Positions 17,850 to 26,787 of a DNA stretch of 54,033 bases are shown piece by piece. Where the stretch lies: assembly GCA_021157585.1 (NCBI GenBank), contig JAGGWH010000156.1, forward strand, positions 1 to 54,033. The letters are read 5' to 3'. The notes below the pieces were generated by a model, which saw only the letters and a list, made by a program, of their open reading frames with translations, did no database searches and was not told the DNA's origin. A program made the translations under genes and the position numbers. This stretch comes from Bacteroidales bacterium (GTDB taxonomy: Bacteria > Bacteroidota > Bacteroidia > Bacteroidales > UBA12170). Each line of letters opens with the position of its first letter. Positions within the stretch are counted from its first letter, which is position 1.

Positions 17850-19400
17850 ATGAAAAAATTATTCCTTCTCCTTTTCATATTTATTACAATACAATTAGTG
17901 GCAGACGAGTTTACCGTTAAGTTTTTTACTTATAACCCAAATAGCCATATTGCAAGTCGCTATCCGCGTTTAGATCAAAACAAACAAAATTGTGCTTTAA
18001 TATTAATAGAAACACGTTTGCGTAATATTATTTTTGAGGCTGATCAAGGAATTGTAGGAGATATTAAGCTTAAACAAGGTAAGTTTTATCTTTATGTTCC
18101 TACCTCTGTTACCACCTTGAAATTCTCTAAAGAAGGCTTTGATAGCTTTGAATACACGCTTCCTTTAAGTGTTCGTTCATTTGGAGTTTATAATTTGAAT
18201 TTGGATGCTATTATAACAGAGAAACCGGTTAAAGAAGAAATTGTCGCCGTGCAAGAAGATACGCCACCAATATCGGAACAGACAAAAGTTGAAGAAGAAA
18301 TATTGCCAGAGGTAGAAAATAAACAAGTAGAACAGCAGCTAAATACATTGGAACCAACTGTTTCTGAAGAGTTGCCAATAGAAAAAAAGGAAAATATAAC
18401 AGAAGAAAAACAAGAAATTAAGGTAAATGAACAGTCTATAACAAAAGAAGAAGTTATAGAAGAAACTGTTGTAGAAAAATCCGAACCAAAAGAAGAAACT
18501 ATAAATCAAGAATCTGTAGAAACAGTTGAGCCGAAACAAGAAGGAACTCAAGTAGAGAAAGTCCCCGAACAAATAGTAAAAGAAGTTGTTGAAGAAATAC
18601 CGGAAGAGCCTGTTGAGGATGTAATGTTAATAAACGATATTCCTTTAAAAGCAGCTCCTGAAATTGAAAATATGATTTTTGTTCAAGGGGGATGTTTTAA
18701 CATGGGTAGTCATTTTGGAGGAAAAGATGAGCTCCCTGTTCATAAGGTTTGCCTCGACGATTTTTATATTGGAAAATATGAAGTTACCATAGAAGAATAT
18801 GTCGAATTTTTAAACGGTATAGCTTGTGATTCTACGGGTATACAAGATAATTTAAAGCTGATATCTATAGGTACTGAAATACGATATGAAAACGGTATTT
18901 TTGTTTTTGATTCAAAAAATGCACAATTGCCTGTATCAACGGTAACCTGGTATGGTGCAAAAGCATATGCCGAATGGGCGAATGCTCGTTTGCTTACCGA
19001 AGCCGAATGGGAATTTGCTGCTCGTGGAGGATTAAAAATGAAACAAACACTTTATGCCGGTAGCGACAGTATTTACGATGTTTGTATGTATGCCAAAAGC
19101 AGTGGTAACCACTTACATGCTGTGGGTTCAAAAGATCCTAACGAATTGGGTATTTTTGATATGAGCGGAAATGTTTACGAATGGGTAGAGGACAGATATC
19201 ATAAAAGTTATTATGCTAAAAGTCCGGAAAAAAATCCGCAAGGATCTCCTTTTGGGCAGTTACGGGTTATGCGGGGTGGTTCGTTTGGTGATAAAGCAGC
19301 AGACTGTCGTGTAGCCAATAGACGCAAATATATGCCGGCAAATTCTATGTACTATTTTGGCTTTCGTATTGCTAAATCTTTACCGGTAGCTGAAGAATAA
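17850..19400 (+). CDS. secreted protein with acidic linker and SUMF1 (FGE-sulfatase) domain
   Basis: This 516-residue protein has a signal peptide (LFLLLFIFITIQLVADE), an N-terminal beta domain with a PEGA-like segment (GKFYLYVPTSVTTLKFSKEGF), a long low-complexity Glu/Val/Pro/Lys linker (about residues 125-265) and a C-terminal SUMF1/formylglycine-enzyme fold (about 272-512) running from MIFVQGGCFNMGS to RVMRGGSF and YYFGFRIAKS. Many Bacteroidota SUMF1 proteins are structural or non-enzymatic, and I cannot confirm the catalytic cysteines. The linker would hold the C-terminal domain away from a membrane or complex. It lies 9 bp upstream of a thioredoxin-like gene on the same strand. Confidence 0.85.
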   Translation: MKKLFLLLFIFITIQLVADEFTVKFFTYNPNSHIASRYPRLDQNKQNCALILIETRLRNIIFEADQGIVGDIKLKQGKFYLYVPTSVTTLKFSKEGFDSFEYTLPLSVRSFGVYNLNLDAIITEKPVKEEIVAVQEDTPPISEQTKVEEEILPEVENKQVEQQLNTLEPTVSEELPIEKKENITEEKQEIKVNEQSITKEEVIEETVVEKSEPKEETINQESVETVEPKQEGTQVEKVPEQIVKEVVEEIPEEPVEDVMLINDIPLKAAPEIENMIFVQGGCFNMGSHFGGKDELPVHKVCLDDFYIGKYEVTIEEYVEFLNGIACDSTGIQDNLKLISIGTEIRYENGIFVFDSKNAQLPVSTVTWYGAKAYAEWANARLLTEAEWEFAARGGLKMKQTLYAGSDSIYDVCMYAKSSGNHLHAVGSKDPNELGIFDMSGNVYEWVEDRYHKSYYAKSPEKNPQGSPFGQLRVMRGGSFGDKAADCRVANRRKYMPANSMYYFGFRIAKSLPVAEE

Positions 19401-19409
19401 ACTATAATT

Positions 19410-19997
19410 ATGTCTCAAACATTTACTATTAAAACTAAACTTGGATTTAAAGCTCCTAACTTTCTACTACCCGATACTGTAACTGGTAAATCATTTGATT
19501 ATAAGTCGGTTAAAGGTGAAAAAGGAACTCTAATTATGTTTATTTGTAATCATTGTCCCTACGTTTTACACGTAATGGATGAGTTGGTTGAAATAGGTAA
19601 AGAATATTTGCCAAAAGGAATTGGCTTTGTGGCTATAAGTGCAAATGATGTAGAAAATTATCCCGAAGATTCTCCTGAATTGATGAAGCAATTCGCTGTT
19701 AATCGTGGTTTTCCCTTCCCTTATCTTTACGATGAATCACAAGAAACGGCAAAAGCTTACCAAGCTGCTTGCACTCCTGATTACAATTTATTTGATGCAA
19801 ATGACAGATGTGTTTATCGTGGTCAACTTGATGGTTCACGACCTCAGAATAATATCCCAATTGATGGAAGAGACTTACGAGATGCTCTGAATAAAGTAAT
19901 TGCAGGAAAAAAACCCGATGAAAATCAATTGCCCAGTTCGGGTTGTAATATTAAATGGAAAATTCAAGACAAAAATCCTTTAAAACCCTTGCTTTAA
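19410..19997 (+). CDS. thioredoxin-like / peroxiredoxin-like protein
   Basis: This 195-residue protein has the thioredoxin fold of the PRX-like1 group: LGFKAPNFLLPDTVTGKSFDY, then FICNHCPYVLHVMDEL with the cysteine pair CNHC, the cis-Pro region near TPDYNLFDANDRCVYRGQLD, and an SSGCNIKWK C-terminus characteristic of this family. No signal peptide is visible, so it is probably cytoplasmic and acts in thiol-based reduction. It follows the SUMF1 gene by 9 bp and is likely cotranscribed. Confidence 0.88.
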   Translation: MSQTFTIKTKLGFKAPNFLLPDTVTGKSFDYKSVKGEKGTLIMFICNHCPYVLHVMDELVEIGKEYLPKGIGFVAISANDVENYPEDSPELMKQFAVNRGFPFPYLYDESQETAKAYQAACTPDYNLFDANDRCVYRGQLDGSRPQNNIPIDGRDLRDALNKVIAGKKPDENQLPSSGCNIKWKIQDKNPLKPLL

Positions 19998-20057
19998 TTT
20001 TAATCGACATTAATCGTTAAATAGAAAATCAATCAAAGTAATTCCAAAGAGAAGTAA

Positions 20058-20177
20058 TCGTTTATAAGGTATTTTTAAATTCGTAATTATACTTTTTTGT
20101 TATTTCTAATTTAGGTATAAAACATCTTTATAAACGAAACAGAAGTATAGCGTATTTTATACGGATAAGCCTGTTTC
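20058..20177. repeat. nested inverted repeats in a 360-bp intergenic region
   Basis: The 360 bp between the thioredoxin-like gene and the TPR gene (19998-20357) hold no gene. Within them TCGTTTATAAG (20058-20068) pairs with CTTTATAAACGA (20126-20137), and directly after it GAAACAG (20136-20142) pairs with CTGTTTC (20171-20177) around the small hairpin CGTATTTTATACG (20151-20163). This may be the 3' end structure of the upstream transcript or an RNA element. I see no coding potential. Confidence 0.5.
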
Positions 20178-20308
20178 TTAAAAAATTGTTAAGTTTTTAT
20201 TTGCTCTACAAGCTTAAAAATAAATTATTTTAAACTGTTGATGGTTTAATTTTTACACACTATATTGATTAATAAATTTTTATCTTGCTTCTTTTCATCT
20301 GATTTTTA

Positions 20309-20316
20309 TATATTTG
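20309..20316 (+). promoter_or_regulatory. -7 element TATATTTG of the TPR gene
   Basis: TATATTTG lies 41 nt before the ATG at 20358. Because it sits downstream of the TTG at 20265, it rules that codon out as the start. Confidence 0.6.
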
Positions 20317-20357
20317 CCGCTAAAAATTGTGCAAACCCAAAAGATTGGAAATTAAAA

Positions 20358-21320
20358 ATGAAAAAAATTAGATTAACTTTAATCGCTCTTTTTGTCGGAA
20401 TGGTATCTTTAACATACGCTCAAGATATTAATGAAGCAGGAGCAAAATTTAACGAAGGTTTAGAATTAGATAAAGCCAAAAATTATGGTGGTGCTATTGA
20501 AGCATGGGAAGAAGCTATTTCCGTATGTGATGATATTGGATTTGATGCAGAAGAATTAAAAGCTAATATTCAAAAGAAATTGGGATACACATATTTTAAA
20601 CAAGGTATTACTCAGTATAAAAAGAAAAAATTCGATGTTGCTATTGATGCATTAAAAAACGCAAAAGAAATCGCAAGTGAAATTAACGATGCTAAAACGG
20701 CAAAATCAGCTTCCATATACATCCCTAAAATATATTCTACTAAGGGATTAACATTAATGGCTAAAAAGAATTATGACGAAGCTTTAAGTATTTTTGACGA
20801 AGCATTAAAATATAACTCTAAATGTGTTGATGCTTTTTACGGAAAAGGTATGACTTATAAAGCATTGAATAAATTAGATTTAGCTGCCGAAGCTTTTGAT
20901 AAAGTAATAGCCTTAGGTGTAGGAAAAAAATCAGCAGCAAAAAAAGTAGCAAGCTCTACCATTGCTGCTCAAAAAATGTTTGAAGCAAAAGCAGCATCTG
21001 AATTACAGATTGAGCATAGTGCAGTTGCTGTTGACTTATTAAACAAGGCTCTTAAATACTCTCAAAGCTCTCCTAATACTTTTTATTTATTGGCTTTAGC
21101 TAATAATAAACTTAAAAAATGGGATGCTACTATTGATGCTGCTCAAAAAGCATTGGCTCTTGAGGGTGTGGATGCTTCTGCCGTAAATTTTGAATTAGGA
21201 AAAGCTTTTGAAGGAAAAGGAAGTGCTGCTAATGCTTGCGCTGCCTATAAAAAAGTTATTGACGGACCTAATGTTGAAGCTGCAAAGTTTCAAATCAAAG
21301 AGGTTCTTAAATGTAAATAG
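20358..21320 (+). CDS. secreted TPR repeat protein
   Basis: From the ATG at 20358 the protein is 320 residues with a signal peptide (KIRLTLIALFVGMVSLTYAQ) and a row of tetratricopeptide repeats: AIEAWEEAISVCDD, GITQYKKKKFDVAIDALKNAKE, KNYDEALSIFDEALKYN, NKLDLAAEAFDKVIAL, WDATIDAAQKALAL and AANACAAYKKVI. Lysine- and alanine-rich, it is probably a periplasmic scaffold protein; no partner can be named. A TTG 93 nt upstream also opens the frame, but it lies before the promoter element. An intrinsic terminator follows at 21347. Confidence 0.85.
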   Translation: MKKIRLTLIALFVGMVSLTYAQDINEAGAKFNEGLELDKAKNYGGAIEAWEEAISVCDDIGFDAEELKANIQKKLGYTYFKQGITQYKKKKFDVAIDALKNAKEIASEINDAKTAKSASIYIPKIYSTKGLTLMAKKNYDEALSIFDEALKYNSKCVDAFYGKGMTYKALNKLDLAAEAFDKVIALGVGKKSAAKKVASSTIAAQKMFEAKAASELQIEHSAVAVDLLNKALKYSQSSPNTFYLLALANNKLKKWDATIDAAQKALALEGVDASAVNFELGKAFEGKGSAANACAAYKKVIDGPNVEAAKFQIKEVLKCK

Positions 21321-21346
21321 AAGCTATAAACTTATCTATAATTGAG

Positions 21347-21374
21347 AAGGCAGCCTTTTGGGCTGCCTTTTTTT
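21347..21374 (+). terminator. intrinsic terminator after the TPR gene
   Basis: The stem GGCAGCC/GGCTGCC (21349-21355 and 21361-21367) has a 5-nt loop, flanking AA/TT extension and a run of seven T. It lies 27 nt after the stop codon. Confidence 0.9.
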
Positions 21375-21404
21375 ATCTATCCTTCAGCAAGACTATTTTT
21401 TATT

Positions 21405-21412
21405 TAGCTTTG
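21405..21412 (+). promoter_or_regulatory. -7 element TAGCTTTG of the DUF308 gene
   Basis: TAGCTTTG fits TAnnTTTG, 46 nt before the ATG at 21459, and lies just behind the preceding terminator. Confidence 0.5.
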
Positions 21413-21458
21413 CATTATACGGTTTGTTTAAGTATTGCTAATTTAAAAAACAGAAATA

Positions 21459-22061
21459 ATGAAGATGCTTTCTAAGAAATGGGTTTTGATACTAATCAAT
21501 GCTATACTTGTTATTAGTTTTGGAATAATGCTAATATTTGTTCCCGTCGAAATTTTAAAAAGTCTTGTTTTTATTATAGGAACAGTAATTGCCTTTGTTG
21601 GATTAATATTAATATTTGGGGCTTTTAATTATACCAAAGAGAATAAAAATATGATTTTTTGGTTGTTTCAAGGCCTGTTTAATATGGTTGTTGGTGGTAT
21701 TGTTATGTTTTTTCCCGAAGCCTCTATAAAATTTTTATTAATATTAGCTGGGATATGGGCTATTGTTTTAGGTGTTTATCAATTTTCCGTGAGCTTATTA
21801 CCTCAAATAGAAATTAATGGAAAAATATGGCATAAGATAAATGGATTATTGGCAGTAATAATAGGGATACTTCTCATCTTTGCTCCTGAAATAATTACGG
21901 GTATTGTGTTGGGTGTCTTTGGTTTTTTATTGCTAATAATTGGTTGTGGAATGCTTTATTTTTCGATTTTACTTAAACATCTTGGAGAAATTGAAGAAGT
22001 GGAAGAGGAGATTTATACTCAAGATATTGATGATACAATTGATGATGATATTACTCTTTAA
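21459..22061 (+). CDS. HdeD-like (DUF308) six-helix membrane protein
   Basis: This 200-residue protein has about six transmembrane helices in three similar pairs, as in the DUF308/HdeD family: WVLILINAILVISFGIMLI, then GGIVMFFPEASIKFLL with IWAIVLGVYQF, then LLAVIIGILLIFAPEIITGIVLG. HdeD of E. coli aids acid resistance; the function in Bacteroidota is unknown. The C-terminal tail is strongly acidic (EEVEEEIYTQDIDDTIDDD). Its last 11 bp overlap the 3' end of recJ on the opposite strand. Confidence 0.85.
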   Translation: MKMLSKKWVLILINAILVISFGIMLIFVPVEILKSLVFIIGTVIAFVGLILIFGAFNYTKENKNMIFWLFQGLFNMVVGGIVMFFPEASIKFLLILAGIWAIVLGVYQFSVSLLPQIEINGKIWHKINGLLAVIIGILLIFAPEIITGIVLGVFGFLLLIIGCGMLYFSILLKHLGEIEEVEEEIYTQDIDDTIDDDITL

Positions 22062-23844
22062 AAGCTTTTATGTCTTTTACATTTAATTGTAAATTTTTAG
22101 CCCCATTCCATTCATTTTCTTCTAAAGTAAAGCACAAATTAAATACAGTTTGTTTGTCAGAACTACCATGTTTATAATAATCACTACCCGATTTTATTAA
22201 TCCAAATTTATCAGACTGTTGAAAAGCAATGCCGGCAAAAGGATAGGCTGATGTGTTTTTAGGTATGACTTCTAACTTAATGTGTTTATCTCCTACTATA
22301 CGTGATTTTCCGGTATCAATAAGCTCACGCACCATAAAAACAGGAAGCATATTTCCGGGACCAAAAGGAGCTAATTGTTTTAAAATACGGTAAAATTTTT
22401 GATTAATATCATTTAAACATAGTTCTAAGTCAATTTTTATTTGTGGTTGTAAAGAAGCTTCTGTAATATTTTCTTGTACATATTTTTCAAAACAAGAGGT
22501 GAAAGCATCTAAATTTTCCGGTTTTATCGAAAGTCCTGCAGCATATGTATGTCCGCCAAAATGTTCTAAGACAGAGCTGCAATGTTCAATAGCATCATAA
22601 ATATCAAAGCCGTGTACAGATCGGCAGGAGGCGGTAAGCAAACCATTAGATTTTGTAAAAACAATAGATGGTTTATAATAATGTTCAATAAGTCTTGATG
22701 CCACAATTCCTATAACTCCCTTAGACCAATTGGGTTTATAAACAATATTTGCTTTTTTATTTTTTTGTTCCGGGTCGTTTTCGATTATAGCAAGAGCCTC
22801 TTCAGTAATTTTGCTGTCCAAATTTCTTCGTTCTGTATTCAAATCGTTAATTTGATCGGCAATAATATCTGCTTCTTCTTGGGTTTTACTAATTAATAAA
22901 CGTACCGATTCTTTGCCGCTTTCTATACGACCCGCAGCATTTATTCGTGGTCCTAACTGAAAAACTAAATCGCTAACTCCTAATGGTTTGCTAAAAACCT
23001 CGCGTGCTTTATTTAGATTGCGCGAACGTGCTTTACGAACACTTGTATATTTTAAAATTGCTTCTATTCCTTTACGAGGTGCATTATTAATTCTTTCTAA
23101 ACCAAAATATGCCAATACGCGATTTTCTCCGGTAATAGGAACTATATCAGCAGCAATGCTGATAGCAACTAAATCGAGATATTCTTCTAGTTTTTTAAAA
23201 GGTATTTGTTTGTTTTTTGCTATGGCTTGTATAAGCTTAAAGCCAACACCGCAACCAGATAATTCTTTATAAGGATAGTCGCAGTCTTCGCGTTTAGCAT
23301 CTAAAACAGCAACAGCATCGGGAAGTTTATCTCCGGGACGATGGTGGTCGCCAATAATAAATTCTACGCCTTTAGTTTTGGCATATTCTATTTTATCAAC
23401 TGCTTTAATGCCGCAATCCAAGGCAATAACTAATTTGAAATTATTTTCTGCTGCAAAGTCAATTCCTTGAATAGAAATACCATAACCCTCGGCATAACGA
23501 TCGGGGATATAGAAATCTATATTAGCATCAATTTTTTTCAGAAAAGAATATACTAAAGAAACGGCCGTAGTCCCGTCAACATCATAGTCGCCATAAACTA
23601 AAATCTTTTCTTTCTGACGTATAGCTTTAAGGATTCTACTTACGGCTTTATCCATATCTTTCATCAGAAACGGATCGTGGATTTGATCGTAACTAGGACG
23701 GAAAAATGCTTTTGCTTCCTCAAAAGTTTTAACACCACGCTGAACTAATAAATTTGCCAGATGCTTGTTTATATCAAGCTCTTGAGCCAAAGTATTTATA
23801 AGTTGCTCATCGCCTTTTTTCTTTATTACCCAACGTTTTTCCAT
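22051..23844 (-). CDS. recJ: single-stranded-DNA-specific exonuclease RecJ
   Basis: RecJ degrades single-stranded DNA 5' to 3' in recombination and mismatch repair. The DHH-family motifs are present: ILVYGDYDVDGTTAV, VIALDCGIKAV and IIGDHHRPGD. A DHHA1 domain follows around VHGFDIYDAIEHCSSVLEHFGGHTYAAG, and a C-terminal OB-fold. I chose ATG 23844 (597 residues) rather than the TTG at 23859, because only the ATG leaves room after the -7 element at 23868-23861. It diverges from the DAHP synthase gene and converges with the DUF308 gene. Confidence 0.96.
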   Translation of the reverse strand: MEKRWVIKKKGDEQLINTLAQELDINKHLANLLVQRGVKTFEEAKAFFRPSYDQIHDPFLMKDMDKAVSRILKAIRQKEKILVYGDYDVDGTTAVSLVYSFLKKIDANIDFYIPDRYAEGYGISIQGIDFAAENNFKLVIALDCGIKAVDKIEYAKTKGVEFIIGDHHRPGDKLPDAVAVLDAKREDCDYPYKELSGCGVGFKLIQAIAKNKQIPFKKLEEYLDLVAISIAADIVPITGENRVLAYFGLERINNAPRKGIEAILKYTSVRKARSRNLNKAREVFSKPLGVSDLVFQLGPRINAAGRIESGKESVRLLISKTQEEADIIADQINDLNTERRNLDSKITEEALAIIENDPEQKNKKANIVYKPNWSKGVIGIVASRLIEHYYKPSIVFTKSNGLLTASCRSVHGFDIYDAIEHCSSVLEHFGGHTYAAGLSIKPENLDAFTSCFEKYVQENITEASLQPQIKIDLELCLNDINQKFYRILKQLAPFGPGNMLPVFMVRELIDTGKSRIVGDKHIKLEVIPKNTSAYPFAGIAFQQSDKFGLIKSGSDYYKHGSSDKQTVFNLCFTLEENEWNGAKNLQLNVKDIKAFKE

Positions 23845-23860
23845 CTTTATTTTATTCAAA

Positions 23861-23868
23861 CAAATGTA
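23861..23868 (-). promoter_or_regulatory. -7 element TACATTTG of recJ
   Basis: TACATTTG ends 16 nt before the ATG at 23844, predicting a leader of about 12 nt. Confidence 0.6.
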
Positions 23869-23979
23869 CGGCTTTTAAATGATACTGATGTTTTTATTGA
23901 AGCTTTTTCATTTTCATATTTTATTGAATGAAAAGTTTGGTGTTTTAACATTTTAAAGCTAACAACCAAGCTAAATTTG

Positions 23980-23987
23980 TACTTTTG
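23980..23987 (+). promoter_or_regulatory. -7 element TACTTTTG of the DAHP synthase gene
   Basis: TACTTTTG ends exactly 4 nt before the ATG at 23992, so transcription would start at or next to the start codon. Confidence 0.65.
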
Positions 23988-23991
23988 TAAG

Positions 23992-25080
23992 ATGAGTAAT
24001 AAGCTTATAGTTAACCCTCTAGATTCGTGGATTAAAACGGATAATCAAGCCTTAATAATTAGTGGTCCTTGCAGTGCCGAATCGGAAAAGCAGGTACTCG
24101 AAACAGCTCAAGAATTAGCAAAGATTGATGCGGTAAAATTATTTAGAGCGGGTATTTGGAAACCACGAACACGACCAAATACATTTGAAGGGCATGGTGA
24201 GAAAGCGTTAAAATGGCTTCAAAAGGCACGACAAGAAACGGGTTTGAAAGTAACTATAGAAGTTGCAAACCCAAAACATGTTGAACTTGCTTTAAAATAT
24301 AATATTGATGTGCTTTGGATAGGAGCGCGTACCGTTGTAAATCCTTTTTCGGTTCAGGAAATAGCCAACGCTTTGAAAGGTGTTGATATTCCCGTTATGG
24401 TAAAGAACCCGTTAAACCCTGATTTATCACTTTGGATAGGAGCATTAGAAAGAATTAATGAAGTTGGAATACATAATTTAGCAGCCATTCATCGCGGCTT
24501 CGATTTTTTCAAGAAATCTACTTTCCGCAATGCACCTATGTGGGAAATTCCTATCGAATTAAAACGTTTATATCCTTCTTTACCAATTATTACCGATCCC
24601 AGTCATATTAGCGGCAAAAGTAGTTTGCTTGCCGAAATAGCACAAAAGTCTTTTGATTTAGAGATGGACGGCTTGATGATTGAAACTCATTGTAATCCTA
24701 AAGAGGCACTCACCGATGCCAAGCAACAGATTACACCTTCTGATCTGAATGATTTACTAAATAATTTAGTCGTTCGAGAAAGAAGTGGCGATTTTGCTTT
24801 TGAAACTAAACTGGAAGAATATCGCTCGGAAATAGATCGTTTAGATGCAGAGATGATAGATATTTTAGCTCGACGTTTAGATATTATTGATTTGATTGGG
24901 AAATATAAAAAAGAAAATAATATTACTATCCTTCAACTTAAACGCTGGTCGAATATTTTACGAGAACGTTTGGAAAACGGTAAAAATCTTGGAATGGATG
25001 CGGAATTTTTAGTGAAAATCCTCGAACTTGTTCATAAAGAATCTATTGCTAGACAAGCTCGTATTTATGAAGAAGAATAA
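23992..25080 (+). CDS. bifunctional DAHP synthase / chorismate mutase
   Basis: This 362-residue protein joins two steps of aromatic amino acid synthesis. The N-terminal TIM barrel (about 1-265) is a KDO8P-synthase-like type I DAHP synthase that condenses phosphoenolpyruvate with erythrose 4-phosphate: SGPCSAES, LFRAGIWKPRTRPN, DPSHISGK, MIETHCNP. The C-terminal ~90 residues form an AroQ chorismate mutase (YRSEIDRLDAEMIDILARRL, then KWSN-like and ELVHKESIARQ). The fused mutase normally mediates feedback by prephenate. The start ATG lies 4 nt after a -7 element; the TTG at 23977 is inside the promoter and is rejected. Next to it ydcF-like DNA converges after 10 bp. Confidence 0.95.
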   Translation: MSNKLIVNPLDSWIKTDNQALIISGPCSAESEKQVLETAQELAKIDAVKLFRAGIWKPRTRPNTFEGHGEKALKWLQKARQETGLKVTIEVANPKHVELALKYNIDVLWIGARTVVNPFSVQEIANALKGVDIPVMVKNPLNPDLSLWIGALERINEVGIHNLAAIHRGFDFFKKSTFRNAPMWEIPIELKRLYPSLPIITDPSHISGKSSLLAEIAQKSFDLEMDGLMIETHCNPKEALTDAKQQITPSDLNDLLNNLVVRERSGDFAFETKLEEYRSEIDRLDAEMIDILARRLDIIDLIGKYKKENNITILQLKRWSNILRERLENGKNLGMDAEFLVKILELVHKESIARQARIYEEE

Positions 25081-25090
25081 ATTTTGGTAT

Positions 25091-25813
25091 TTATATCCAA
25101 CCTTTAAGTTTATAATACGATAAAGCTGCATATTCGCGTAACACCAATAATTCTTTTTGTAGTCCCGCCCACAAACTATAACGAATACCCGGTTGTTTGT
25201 CGATATTTGGAATATACTTATTTCCTCCAATTTTTTCCGGACTAAAAGAGGCGTCTTTATTATTTGCTTTTTCGTAAGCAGGAAAACCTCCAACAGTTTC
25301 AAAACCTACTTTTTCAAAAACCGAAACAGCTCTTAGCATATGATAGGGAGAACTTACAATTAGTAATTTTGCTTTTAAATTATCCTTAAAAAACTTTTCT
25401 TCAATATTAATTGCTTGAGAACGAGTATTAGTGCCTTTATCTTCAAATAAAAATCTGGCCTTATTAACGCCTCTCATTTCCAACTCTTTAGCCATAAGAT
25501 GTATGGAGCTTGTACTATCGGAAATATCGCTTGGCAAAGCAATTATAACTTTTGCTTCAGGAAACATTTTAGCAGCATAGGCTGCATGATAAGTTCTAAT
25601 TAATGAAGATTCGCTGGGAATACCGCCGCCGCCAAGAAGTATAACATACTCTGTGTCGGGAGGTGTAAAACGCTTTGCTGCTGCTAATCGAGCTTCTAAA
25701 CGATAAGGCCAAACGGTATAACTAAAGGTGATTGCAATAAAAAGCAAAACACCACCAAAGATAAAAATACCGAGAATTATTTTTTTTAATAATGTGAAAA
25801 TTTGTTTTAGCAT
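25091..25813 (-). CDS. YdcF/SanA/ElyC-like (DUF218) membrane protein
   Basis: This 240-residue protein has one N-terminal membrane helix (IILGIFIFGGVLLFIAITFSY) followed by a DUF218 domain: EYVILLGGGGIP, then SSLIRTYHAAYAAKMFPEAKV, DKGTNTRSQAINIEE and LLIVSSPYHMLRAV. Members act in envelope integrity (ElyC, SanA), probably in the periplasm. The gene lies 58 bp behind recO on the same strand and its stop is 10 bp from the DAHP synthase gene stop. Confidence 0.85.
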   Translation of the reverse strand: MLKQIFTLLKKIILGIFIFGGVLLFIAITFSYTVWPYRLEARLAAAKRFTPPDTEYVILLGGGGIPSESSLIRTYHAAYAAKMFPEAKVIIALPSDISDSTSSIHLMAKELEMRGVNKARFLFEDKGTNTRSQAINIEEKFFKDNLKAKLLIVSSPYHMLRAVSVFEKVGFETVGGFPAYEKANNKDASFSPEKIGGNKYIPNIDKQPGIRYSLWAGLQKELLVLREYAALSYYKLKGWI

Positions 25814-25871
25814 AAAAAATATGGCTGACTTATTTGAAAGGCAGATATTAACAGAGTAAAATTAATAAAAA

Positions 25872-26597
25872 TCACGATAAAACCGTTTCTAATATTTCCG
25901 GAGATTGAGGATGCTTAAAATTGGGTAAGTGAAGTTGATAATAGTTTAAAATATGATATAACATTGTTTTTCGCATAGGCTTAGTAAAAGGTATTTGTTT
26001 AAACTCATCAAAGCTTAAAGCAGAAGCATGATAGAAAAATAAACTTTCATTTTCTGTTAATTTATAAAGCCCAAGTCGTTGATTATAATGAAATTTCCCA
26101 TCAGCCAAATCAAATAAAGAGCTGGTTTTAAAACCGGTATCGGCAGGTCCAAAGCCTAAATACTTACTTAACTGAATAGCAAAATGTAAATGAAAGCCGG
26201 AGAAATTACTATCAAGCAAATCTAATAATTGTATGGCATTAAATAAATAATGGAATAAGGCCGCATTAGCTTCTTCTTCGTGTATTGAATTATAAATTAA
26301 TTCATTTAAAAAAACAGCTATGGAGCTTTTGCTGATATTGTAGGGTAAGCTTTGAAATATATAAGCTTTTTTTAATTCTTTAATATATTGTAAATCTTTG
26401 TTTTCTCTATTATACACCTCCATATCTAAAAGAGAAAGTAACTGAAGATTATTAGCTTTTGTTTTTGCTTTACGCTTTCTAACCCCATGAATAAGATAAG
26501 ATTTTAAGCCAAATTGTTCGGTATATATTTTAGCTATAATACTGGTTTCGCTATAATTAGTTGTCTTTAAGACTATACCTTTAGTTTTTGCAAGCAT
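25872..26597 (-). CDS. recO: DNA repair protein RecO
   Basis: RecO loads RecA on SSB-coated DNA in the RecFOR pathway. The N-terminal OB-fold shows KGIVLKTTNYSETSIIAKIYTEQFGLKSYLIHGVRK, a typical RecO opening, followed by an alpha-helical domain. Its 241-residue length is normal. I see no cysteine cluster, so the zinc site found in some RecO proteins is absent, as in many Bacteroidota. The -7 element ends 4 nt before the ATG. Confidence 0.9.
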   Translation of the reverse strand: MLAKTKGIVLKTTNYSETSIIAKIYTEQFGLKSYLIHGVRKRKAKTKANNLQLLSLLDMEVYNRENKDLQYIKELKKAYIFQSLPYNISKSSIAVFLNELIYNSIHEEEANAALFHYLFNAIQLLDLLDSNFSGFHLHFAIQLSKYLGFGPADTGFKTSSLFDLADGKFHYNQRLGLYKLTENESLFFYHASALSFDEFKQIPFTKPMRKTMLYHILNYYQLHLPNFKHPQSPEILETVLS

Positions 26598-26601
26598 TGT
26601 T

Positions 26602-26609
26602 CAAAGATA
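26602..26609 (-). promoter_or_regulatory. -7 element TATCTTTG of recO
   Basis: TATCTTTG ends exactly 4 nt before the recO ATG at 26597, which predicts a leaderless mRNA. Confidence 0.65.
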
Positions 26610-26730
26610 TAAAATAGATGGCAAATTTATTTTTATTGTTTGAAAATGCCCGCTACAAATATTAAACCTGATCAGTTTTGTTATGAGTTGTTTAATAATT
26701 AATACAGCTCTTATATATTTAAAACACGAA

Positions 26731-26765
26731 AACCCCGATAGGTAAGTAAGAACCTAATCGAGGTT
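26731..26765 (-). terminator. terminator hairpin of the DUF177-rpmF operon
   Basis: AACCCCGATAGG (26731-26742) pairs with CCTAATCGAGGTT (26753-26765); outer AAAACAC/GTGTTTT arms extend the stem across a 3-nt bulge. On the minus strand TTTTCGTGTTTT follows. On the plus strand a run of T follows too, but no plus-strand gene lies upstream. Confidence 0.75.
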
Positions 26766-26787
26766 GTGTTTTTTTAATGAGAAAAAA

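Noticed and set aside
18339-18572. Phe/Tyr-rich minus-strand frame
   Set aside because: It is the antisense reading of the Glu-rich linker codons of the SUMF1 protein.
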